Shown: positions 44,898 to 51,078 of the stretch, piece by piece
Layout of the letters: each line of letters starts with the position of its first letter
How positions within the stretch are numbered: the stretch's first letter is position 1
DNA from: CAXBOO01 sp963977425
GTDB lineage: Bacteria > Bacteroidota > Bacteroidia > Flavobacteriales_D > Luteibaculaceae
DNA: 51,078 bases
NCBI GenBank assembly: GCA_963977425.1
Contig: CAXBOO010000009.1
Coordinates: 1 to 51,078 of the forward strand
Direction of reading: 5' to 3'
Made by a program: the position numbers and the translations under genes
The notes under the pieces: generated by a model
Seen by the model: only the letters and a program-made list of their open reading frames with translations
Database searches by the model: none
What the model was told of the DNA's origin: nothing

Positions 44898-46511
44898 ATG
44901 AATAAAAAGTTGTTTTCTCTTTTTTCGTTATTCTTTTTTTTGGTTATAAGTGGTAATCTATGCCACGGACAAAAATTGAACATTAAGGAAATTGTAGGTA
45001 CTGTTGAAATTTCAAATCCCAATATTGTTGATATCAACTCTCGACTTGAAATTAACATAGAAAGAGATTTTTCTTTTAGTATCAGACCTCAAGAAATTTC
45101 AACTGATTCCATTTTCTTAAATGAACTTGTACAATACGGAAAAGTACTTCGAATTCAAGAAACATTATTAAGAACATTTTCAGGAAATACAAAGAAAGAT
45201 TTTTTTAGTATCGTGAATAGCTCAATAGATTCTTTGCGAGGCTTCGATGATGCGTATAAACTTTTAGTTGATTTGACTGAGGAGGCATTTAATGAAAAAA
45301 AAGGGGAATACTATGAGGACGTGTTAATTAAGTTTGGCAAAGAGTTTTCACTTAGAAAGCCTGTACAAAAAAAGAATGCATCAACCGATAGATATACTGT
45401 TGGAATTAAGGCGGAATTAAAAACGAAAGGTCAAAAACCTCGAGAGATTCGAGTATTAGGATACAATAACATAGAGGAGTCAGCTTTTGAGCCTGTTGAA
45501 ATTTGGAACATCACCTATTCTGAAAGTGAATTAAAAGCAGCGCGAGAGATGGTAGCTACAGCACGAAAAACCTTGAGTAAAGTAAAAGATGTTGTAGATC
45601 AAACTATAGAAACGATTGATGTTGATGGTATTAATAAAAAAATAGATGAAGTACGTCTGAAAACAGGTGATAAGCTCCAAAGTGTTACTTCGGGCTTGCA
45701 AGAAAATTTTGATAAATTAAAAACGATAACGAAGAACAAACCCATTGAAGAAATTGGCGAAAGTCTTGAAAACACTATTATAACCATTAAAAATCATACT
45801 GAAAGTTTACAATCTACCTATGCTCGTAATTTAATTCATGAAGATTTGCTCAGTTCTTTGGTGATTATGCTCAAGGACGCTGTAGGAAAGGTCGAAAAGC
45901 TTAATAAAGATCTAATATTACCAACAGAGCGAATGTATTTTAATGCTCAAAGTGCAAATGTGGATAATTACTTTCATGGATTGGATGATGCACCAACAGG
46001 CTATATTGATTTAAAAACAAGTGGTAACAGGTCGAATTTTGATGAATTGCATATTCAACTTCAAATCAAAAAAGGCAATATAAAAGAGCCAATAATTAAA
46101 AAATTAGTCGCTCTAAAATTACTAAAAGTAAATTGGCATTTGGAAACCAATGTGGGGGTAATACTTGCGAATTCTATTCAGCCCAATAATGAATTGGCTT
46201 TAACACGCGAATTTCAATTTGCACCCAATGTCAATTTCATTTTTAAAAGAGGATCTCGGAAAAATGATTTTATCAACTTCATTCAGCCTGGGATAGGGAT
46301 AAGTATCTCTACACCTGATTTTGATTTGAATACATCACCAGACTTTAGTTTTGGTTTGGTTGGAACTGTTTTAAGGGACTTGATCAGTATAGGCATCAGT
46401 TACAATACGTCAATAGACAATACATTTTGGTTCGTTGGTTTTTCCTTACCCTTTACGGGTATAGGTCTGCCATTGGGTAACGTTAAAAATGAGGCTGTAG
46501 AATCGTATTAG
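44898..46511 (+). CDS. Secreted protein with coiled coil and beta-barrel-like C-terminus, function unknown
   Basis: 537 residues from ATG 44898; an alternative ATG at 44886 adds MQLD and overlaps the previous stop. The signal peptide ends LCHGQ (about residue 25). The middle part (about residues 210-340) is strongly helical with heptad-like stretches (TARKTLSKVKDVVDQTIETI, NFDKLKTITKNKPIEEIGESL). The C-terminal 150 residues alternate polar and apolar residues like outer-membrane strands (FIQPGIGISIS, PDFSFGLVGTVLRDLISIGISYNTS, FWFVGFSLPF). It may be an outer-membrane protein with a periplasmic coiled coil. No family recognised. Confidence 0.65.
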   Translation: MNKKLFSLFSLFFFLVISGNLCHGQKLNIKEIVGTVEISNPNIVDINSRLEINIERDFSFSIRPQEISTDSIFLNELVQYGKVLRIQETLLRTFSGNTKKDFFSIVNSSIDSLRGFDDAYKLLVDLTEEAFNEKKGEYYEDVLIKFGKEFSLRKPVQKKNASTDRYTVGIKAELKTKGQKPREIRVLGYNNIEESAFEPVEIWNITYSESELKAAREMVATARKTLSKVKDVVDQTIETIDVDGINKKIDEVRLKTGDKLQSVTSGLQENFDKLKTITKNKPIEEIGESLENTIITIKNHTESLQSTYARNLIHEDLLSSLVIMLKDAVGKVEKLNKDLILPTERMYFNAQSANVDNYFHGLDDAPTGYIDLKTSGNRSNFDELHIQLQIKKGNIKEPIIKKLVALKLLKVNWHLETNVGVILANSIQPNNELALTREFQFAPNVNFIFKRGSRKNDFINFIQPGIGISISTPDFDLNTSPDFSFGLVGTVLRDLISIGISYNTSIDNTFWFVGFSLPFTGIGLPLGNVKNEAVESY

Positions 46512-46805
46512 GAATTAAGCCTATCTATAAATTGTAAAGTATTTGAGTATGGATTTATTTTCATTTGAAAAAGTTATCATAGAAGCTGATAATAAACAAA
46601 TATGTCTTGCATCCCATAAATTGAAGTAATATGAATTGGAGGGCAAGAAATCTGATTTTTAGAAATAGACCATGAATAGGAATTGGACATTAAATTTTAA
46701 ACCAAAAAGATCGAATAATAATTAGAACTGATAAATTCAATTACGGATTTCCGTAATTGAATTTATATACGAGTGAATACATTAGTAAGTATAATTTGAA
46801 AGACT
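46512..46805. other. Intergenic region with a 17-bp perfect palindromic stem
   Basis: A 17-bp perfect inverted repeat (46731-46747 with 46750-46766, centre TT) contains the core TACGGA/TCCGTA. There is no T run, so it is more likely an operator or a structured RNA than a terminator. It sits 40 bases before the small gene at 46806. TAATTTG near 46795 resembles a -7 element. A 26-codon frame at 46549-46629 is not convincing. Confidence 0.6.
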
Positions 46806-46946
46806 ATGAGCGAAATACAAGCAATTAAACCAGGCCCAAAACCAAAAAAAGAAGATGGAACACCTGACAAAAGAAGACGTGTTACACCCGAAACTAAACC
46901 TAAATACCCAGGATTAAAACCTCATAAGCATAAACCTGGTGACTAA
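46806..46946 (+). CDS. 46-residue basic proline-rich protein upstream of the Thoeris genes
   Basis: Starts MSEIQAIKPGPKPKKEDGT and ends LKPHKHKPGD. Strongly basic, Pro- and Lys-rich, no hydrophobic segment, probably disordered. It begins 40 bases after the palindrome. It could be an accessory or regulatory protein of the defence pair, a leader peptide, or unrelated. Coding is supported by biased composition and clean start/stop only. Confidence 0.45.
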   Translation: MSEIQAIKPGPKPKKEDGTPDKRRRVTPETKPKYPGLKPHKHKPGD

Positions 46947-47091
46947 ATTTTGTGTTTTATAAAGTTAATTGAAATCAACTTTGAAATAACATATTATGTA
47001 GAAAAAAATTAAGCATTAGAAACAACCTTTAGCTTCTGCAAACCATGTCGCTATGCATACATTTTTTAAAAAAGAACTAAAACCAATATAT

Positions 47092-47661
47092 ATGGCATAT
47101 AGAAATGGAAATTATTCAGCATTTTATGTAAGCGAACCTTTTAGTGAAAGTCGCCTTGGTGCACACGCAACAAAGGATTTTGTTTATTATAATATGTTAC
47201 GAGCGTGGAAAGGTGGAGACTCAACCTTCCCATTCAATGATTCACACAACAAAAATTATAGTGTAAGAGATGGAAGTAATTGGGGATTAACACTCAAACC
47301 CAGAATTCGTGAGCGTATAAGGGGCTCGAAGAACATTGTATTGTTTTTAAGTTCATTAACAAAGAGTTCAAAAGCACTAAGAGAAGAAATAGATTATGGA
47401 ATTAATAATCAGGGACTGCCTATTATTATTGTGTATCCAGAATACAGTGAGGAAAGCGATATAATTAACTGTAAATCACAAACTTTTAGAAAACAAATTA
47501 AGGACCTGTGGGATAATTTACCAATCTTCAGGAATTCCATGCATAAGGTTCCAACCATGCACATACCAAATAAAAAGATTCTAATACGAAGAGCGCTTAG
47601 TGATGCAGATTTTATGGTTTCATCTAAATGCAATGCTGGAACTTATTTTTATGAATGTTAA
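47092..47661 (+). CDS. thsB: ThsB-like TIR-domain protein of a type II Thoeris system
   Basis: 189 residues from MAYRNGNY (47092); an upstream ATG at 47053 adds 13 residues not typical of the family. It is a TIR-like (DUF1863/MTH538-type) domain. The first strand NYSAFYVSEPF, YYNMLRAWKGGD, the FPFNDSHNKNYSVRD segment and RIRGSKNIVLFLSSLT are followed by ALREEIDYGI, with Glu99 as the likely catalytic Glu. Related proteins make an ADP-ribose-derived signal from NAD+ on phage infection. In type II Thoeris the reported product is histidine-ADPR. The macro-domain effector gene follows after 6 bases, which settles the assignment. Confidence 0.82.
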   Translation: MAYRNGNYSAFYVSEPFSESRLGAHATKDFVYYNMLRAWKGGDSTFPFNDSHNKNYSVRDGSNWGLTLKPRIRERIRGSKNIVLFLSSLTKSSKALREEIDYGINNQGLPIIIVYPEYSEESDIINCKSQTFRKQIKDLWDNLPIFRNSMHKVPTMHIPNKKILIRRALSDADFMVSSKCNAGTYFYEC

Positions 47662-47667
47662 GCCAAT

Positions 47668-48513
47668 ATGACTTACTTCTATAATTCTATAACAAGTAAA
47701 GCATATTGGAGGTACATCTTTTCGAAAGTTGGATTTAAATCTATCCTTGCCATTTTTGGGGCGATATGGCTAATAATTGAGACTCTTGACTTTTTTAAGG
47801 TTTACACAAGAGATCAATATGGTACGTATGCTTTTTTTATTTTTATAGCAATTTCAATTCTAATTTCAATTCTACTTAGAAGACCTATTAAGTCAATTAC
47901 AATTGCCTTACCTGCACAAGATATTAATGTTGAAGTTCGAATAGTTGATTTATTTGAAGTTAGTGGTGCAGCCATGATTAGCTCTAATACATTGTTTGAG
48001 GCTGATGTTGCAGGGGGGCGAATTGCGGTTGACAGTTTACAGGGTCAATTTACCGCCAGATATTTCACAGGAAATCAAATCGAATTAATTGAGAGTATTA
48101 ACGAAGAGCTTGCTGCTACAAATTTAACGTCTCCTTACCCTATGGGGACGACTATTCCAATTCATACTCATGGAAAGACATTTTACTTTACAGCAATGGC
48201 AGAAATCGGGAACGGTGGGAATGCTTCTTCTTCAATATCAGATATTAAAAGTGCATTAAATGGTTTATGGAATTACGTCAGAGTAAATGGTGAGCTGCAA
48301 GAACTTGCCGTTCCTGTTGTTGGAACAGGTAGAGGTAGACTTCAAATGCCAAGAAAAAAAATGATAGCATTAATAGCCGAATCATTCGTAAAAGCATCAA
48401 TACAAAATAAATTCACAGATAAGTTAATAATTACAATCCGTCCTGAAGATGCTCAAAACTTCGGAACCAACTTATATGATATTAAAGACCATTTAAATCA
48501 CGTACTGAAATAA
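47668..48513 (+). CDS. thsA: ThsA effector of type II Thoeris (two transmembrane helices and macro domain)
   Basis: 281 residues. Two transmembrane helices (about 23-44 and 52-70) precede a soluble domain (about 80-281) of the DUF6430/macro type found in type II Thoeris ThsA. Motifs are GAAMISSNTLFEADV, MGTTIPIHTHGKTFYFTAMAEI and LAVPVVGTGRGRLQMPRKKM (the macro-like ligand loop). The model from known systems is that the TIR-made nucleotide binds the macro domain. The transmembrane part then disrupts the inner membrane and stops phage spread. It forms an operon with thsB. Confidence 0.82.
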   Translation: MTYFYNSITSKAYWRYIFSKVGFKSILAIFGAIWLIIETLDFFKVYTRDQYGTYAFFIFIAISILISILLRRPIKSITIALPAQDINVEVRIVDLFEVSGAAMISSNTLFEADVAGGRIAVDSLQGQFTARYFTGNQIELIESINEELAATNLTSPYPMGTTIPIHTHGKTFYFTAMAEIGNGGNASSSISDIKSALNGLWNYVRVNGELQELAVPVVGTGRGRLQMPRKKMIALIAESFVKASIQNKFTDKLIITIRPEDAQNFGTNLYDIKDHLNHVLK

Positions 48514-48533
48514 TAAAAGTACCCAAGATAGAA

Positions 48534-48573
48534 CTAAGTTGAAAACTCATGTTTCACTCGTTTTTCAGCTTAG
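48534..48573. terminator. Hairpin between convergent thsA and OLD nuclease genes
   Basis: CTAAGTTGAAAA (48534-48545) pairs with TTTTCAGCTTAG (48562-48573), 12 bp with one G-U. The A- and T-rich arms could let it terminate in both directions, although the T run lies within the stem. Confidence 0.55.
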
Positions 48574-48593
48574 CTCAATGCTACTTACTAGTT

Positions 48594-50390
48594 TTATATA
48601 TAACCTTCAAACACTTTATTTACTACCAATTGCCAATTTTGAGGAATATCTTCGAATCTCTCCCAATCTTTTGTTTCTAAGTGAGCCTTAAAAGGTTTGT
48701 CTTTTGATGGCGCATCATAACCCAAAGTATCTTCAATATTTTCTTCGAGCATTACTCGCTTGTCTTCGGATTCCTCCAATGCTGTTAAAATCCTTGGATT
48801 AACTTCTTCGGCTATTGGTGTTCCTTGGTCTCTATCGTGAATAACAAAATATTCAGTTATCCCTAAGGAACTGAAATATCTTAATAGGGGAGGGATAGTC
48901 GCCTTACCTCTTGCCTTAATAAATTGATAGTCAGAAACTATCCTGTCTTTGGTGTTTTTTGGAAGAACATTTATCGTTTTTCGTAAAACCACATCTTCTG
49001 TATCACCTTCTACTATCACAATTTTTTTTGCAAAGAATGCTCTTGCAAAATAGTCATCAATTTTCACAAGCATTTTTACGTAATCTCTATCATTCCCTTG
49101 AAGCTCAAGAAATTTTTCAGTTATAGAAAATGCTGTAGATTTTACGAAAGAATCACTTTGTATTGATATGTTGTTTATTACTTGATTTTCTTTCTCTCTT
49201 GAAAGATCAATCATATATGGGGAATGGGATGTGCAAATTATTTGGTTACTTGTGCCAGCTAACTCATAAATGGTATCTCTCATTTGATTAGAAGCATTGG
49301 GATGCAAAAAAAGTTCTGGTTCTTCAAAACAGATTACTAAATTTCTTAAATCGCCATCTCGTTCCTTTTTCCAATCCTCTCTAAATTTAAGCAAGGAAAA
49401 TGCAGTAGAGCGAATCATACCTGTTCCTTGATACGCCACGTCAGTCATTATATTTGACCCTAGTTTGATATCATATTTTGGTTTCAAAAAACTGCTCGGG
49501 TCTGATAAGTTTACTTTAGCTTGTATTTCTGAATCTGGAAAGATTGACTTTATTGTGGTATTAACCCTAACCATTAGCTCACCAAAAATGGTATCGGTAT
49601 TTTCGGTGTCAATTTCTTTTTCCAATTCTCCAAAATACTCTTTTACTTTTTCAAAATTTTCTGAACTTTCTACAACATCATCAAAAATGGTTGACATGAC
49701 TTCTCCAAGTGCTGTTTTCTTGTCGCTATCTATTTCATTTGCTTTATGTTCTGCTGGTATTAGAATGAACTTCGGCAACTTGGATATGATATTTTGAGGA
49801 ATACCACCTGGATTATTAATCCAATTGAAAGTGTTTTGGTAGTCCCAAATAAAAGTGAATGATTCAAAAAGTCCTTTATATTTCGCAATTGTTAGATTTT
49901 GATTATTCGCTATTTCATCGAAGTGCTTTCGGACAACATTTTCTTCGATTCCACTCGCAATTATTGAGTCAATCGTTATTTTGGCTCCATCAAAAACTGC
50001 AGGTTTTAATTCTTTGTCTTGCTCCCAAATTTCAAATTTTGGTTTGCCTGTCGAAAAAGTTTTTCTGTACTTTATTTTTCTTCTCCCATTTTCAATAAAC
50101 ACCCTACCTTTAAAACCAATCCAACTATCAGCCTCTACTGGGACTTCTGTAAAAGTCCCGACAAGTACTATTTCGGTACTGGAATTTTCTATGCAATTTG
50201 TCTCTAAATTGAAAATTTTAGAGTAATCATCATCTGACGGTGTGTTTGCGGTTAATAACAATTCAATTGCCCTTAAAATTGATGATTTCCCGACATTGTT
50301 TTCTCCAATTAAAAAAGTTGCATCTCCGAGTTGGATATCGATAGAATTACATTTTCTAAATCCTCTAATTTCTAACTTTTCTAACCTCAT
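48594..50390 (-). CDS. OLD-family ATP-dependent endonuclease (AAA ATPase and TOPRIM)
   Basis: 598 residues from MRLEKLEI (50390); an upstream start at 50447 adds an unlikely N-terminus. Walker A is GENNVGKSS (residues 29-37). The signature/Walker B part is LVICFEEPELFLHPNAS, and the H-loop region is QIICTSHSPYMIDL. The C-terminal TOPRIM has KKIVIVEGDTEDVVL (metal-binding Glu) and YFVIHDRDQGTP (DxD). OLD proteins are nucleases in phage exclusion and defence (P2 Old; GajA of Gabija). No UvrD-like GajB gene is next to it, so it resembles a stand-alone class 1 OLD protein or half of a Gabija. It is convergent with the Thoeris pair. Confidence 0.88.
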   Translation of the reverse strand: MRLEKLEIRGFRKCNSIDIQLGDATFLIGENNVGKSSILRAIELLLTANTPSDDDYSKIFNLETNCIENSSTEIVLVGTFTEVPVEADSWIGFKGRVFIENGRRKIKYRKTFSTGKPKFEIWEQDKELKPAVFDGAKITIDSIIASGIEENVVRKHFDEIANNQNLTIAKYKGLFESFTFIWDYQNTFNWINNPGGIPQNIISKLPKFILIPAEHKANEIDSDKKTALGEVMSTIFDDVVESSENFEKVKEYFGELEKEIDTENTDTIFGELMVRVNTTIKSIFPDSEIQAKVNLSDPSSFLKPKYDIKLGSNIMTDVAYQGTGMIRSTAFSLLKFREDWKKERDGDLRNLVICFEEPELFLHPNASNQMRDTIYELAGTSNQIICTSHSPYMIDLSREKENQVINNISIQSDSFVKSTAFSITEKFLELQGNDRDYVKMLVKIDDYFARAFFAKKIVIVEGDTEDVVLRKTINVLPKNTKDRIVSDYQFIKARGKATIPPLLRYFSSLGITEYFVIHDRDQGTPIAEEVNPRILTALEESEDKRVMLEENIEDTLGYDAPSKDKPFKAHLETKDWERFEDIPQNWQLVVNKVFEGYI

Positions 50391-50751
50391 TCGTGTTGTA
50401 TTGTCTAGCTTTTGGCTAACGTCACGGCAATGAATTGTGTGCCCCACGAAGCTTATTCTTTTTATTCAAGAGTATTTCAACTTAACCAAAAGCTTGTTTG
50501 TTGTTGTAATTGAATTCAAAACTAACGCTAATCAAGGCTTTGGCGTAAAGAAAAACGATAACTTTAGTTGCTAACTAGCCCAGTGCCGCATTGTGTCTTC
50601 GCTGTGGAATAGTTTTTTTTAACCATTGAAGCCAAATAGTATTCTTTAGAAAATAATTATGATTGACCTATGTTTGCCGAGCTATTAAAGATGAACACTT
50701 AAACACGTCTCTATAACTAGGGTTTTTAGCTTCGGTTTGAATCCCTCGTGA
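50391..50751. other. Intergenic region upstream of the OLD gene, up to the right island end
   Basis: Contains one ACTAAAGTT motif on the minus strand (50560-50568) within TTAGCAACTAAAGT (50561-50574). The same 14-mer occurs at 43672-43685. Near 50720-50754, GGTTTGAATCC followed by ATCAC resembles the T-arm and 3' end of tRNA-Arg but no longer pairs: a decayed tRNA 3' fragment. No further gene was seen. Confidence 0.55.
50560..50574 (-). promoter_or_regulatory. ACTAAAGTT motif upstream of the OLD gene
   Basis: Reads TTAGCAACTAAAGTT on the minus strand, about 170 bases before the OLD start codon. It is a single copy, without a partner 22 bp away, so it is weaker evidence than the paired sites. 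Confidence 0.45.
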
Positions 50752-50909
50752 TCACAAGAATTAAAAAGAAAGGAGGCTTTAAGGGCCTCTTTTTTTTGTG
50801 CGGAATAAATCAAGTTATGCCAGTATACCTATATCCAGCAACGTTAGTAATAGATAAAAAAGCCGTTGCCGACAAGTACAATGGTGGCTTAGATCAATTT
50901 AGAAAAGAT
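50752..50909. repeat. Right copy of the 158-bp direct repeat (island end, att-like)
   Basis: Same sequence as 32681-32838, offset 18071, with about five mismatches. After it, the small gene continues in frame, so this copy is probably the original chromosomal one. Confidence 0.85.
50769..50797 (+). terminator. Terminator in the right repeat
   Basis: GGAGGC pairs with GCCTCT-like sequence, followed by a T run. It is homologous to the tRNA-Arg terminator at 32698, but here with no intact tRNA in front. Confidence 0.6.
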
Positions 50910-51078
50910 CATTTTGTAGCCGATACGGATAGAGCACAAGAAGATGATGAACTATTAGCGATAAATGGAATGGATCCAGAAGATTTTGATATCGATGATC
51001 TCGTGCGAAAAGGTTTGGATTTCCCAGGGAGAGGGGGTGGGGTAGAGAGGGGGGCAACGCAGTACCCCAAAATTTTTA
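50817..51078 (+). CDS. Conserved acidic small protein, incomplete at the window end
   Basis: At least 87 residues, open to the last base. Starts MPVYLYPATLVIDKKAVADKYNGGLDQFRKDHF and continues with an acidic part (AQEDDELLAINGMDPEDFDIDDLVRKGLDF). No signal peptide or known domain. The first 31 residues are duplicated at 32746, where the gene is cut. The pattern of an acidic EDDEL segment and alternating helices suggests a soluble regulatory or structural protein. Function unknown. Confidence 0.6.
   Translation, partial: MPVYLYPATLVIDKKAVADKYNGGLDQFRKDHFVADTDRAQEDDELLAINGMDPEDFDIDDLVRKGLDFPGRGGGVERGATQYPKIF

Noticed and set aside
46549..46629. 26-codon frame upstream of the palindrome
   Set aside because: Too short and without biased composition or neighbours to support it.
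48594..50390. Complete Gabija system
   Set aside because: No UvrD-like helicase gene (GajB) is adjacent on either side within the window.
32839..50751. Integrase, transposase, plasmid or phage structural genes in the island
   Set aside because: All credible frames were read and none carries recombinase, transposase or virion motifs; the mobile origin rests only on the repeats and the tRNA.
1..51078. CRISPR array or rRNA genes
   Set aside because: No regularly spaced short repeats with unique spacers and no rRNA-like stretches were seen; the only regular arrays are the 51-bp coding repeat and the ACTAAAGTT sites.

Overview
The window comes from a member of the Bacteroidota, most likely a marine or free-living Flavobacteriales. 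The clade evidence is direct. At least seven proteins end in type IX secretion (T9SS) C-terminal sorting domains. PorT is encoded beside ubiE, and a TamL lipoprotein is present. The primary sigma factor is the short form of about 295 residues. Promoters of the TAnnTTTG type precede several housekeeping genes, and Shine-Dalgarno sequences are mostly absent. I cannot name the genus.

Layout. 0.4-7.3 kb: two tandem paralogous giant T9SS surface proteins and a small membrane protein. 7.2-20.3 kb: a compact housekeeping block with a DUF7935-like membrane protein, an aminotransferase, a heptose-7-phosphate kinase, TrkH, MenG/UbiE, PorT, an FAD oxidoreductase, a SpoU methyltransferase, TamL, class I aldolase, AccD and RpsO. 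20.4-32.5 kb: pnp, rpoD, valS, a secreted esterase, ppk1, ppx and a secreted M28 peptidase. Intrinsic terminators separate several of these genes.

32.6-50.9 kb looks like an accessory island. It starts at a tRNA-Arg(UCG) gene. A 158-bp segment just downstream of that tRNA (tRNA 3' base, terminator and the start of a small gene) recurs 18.07 kb away beside a decayed tRNA 3' fragment. The left copy of the small gene is truncated; the right copy stays open to the window end. Between the copies lie four groups. (a) Tandemly duplicated cassettes of a lipoprotein followed by T9SS beta-propeller-like proteins. (b) A signalling operon: a 109-aa protein, a multi-pass membrane protein, a HisKA_3 kinase and a LuxR-type response regulator. 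(c) Small orphan genes, including a protein made of six 17-residue repeats, plus a 94-aa and a 537-aa protein. (d) A defence segment: a type II Thoeris pair (TIR ThsB and transmembrane-macro ThsA) preceded by a 46-aa basic protein, then an orphan OLD-family ATPase/TOPRIM nuclease. No integrase is visible.

A repeated motif, ACTAAAGTT, occurs in pairs about 22 bp apart upstream of both lipoprotein cassettes and four times beside the signalling operon. A single copy lies upstream of the OLD gene. This suggests one regulon tying the sensor operon, the secreted lipoprotein/T9SS cassettes and possibly a defence gene together. The tandem duplication left a 25-codon remnant of the response-regulator C-terminus at 36177-36254, which shows how the cassettes multiplied.
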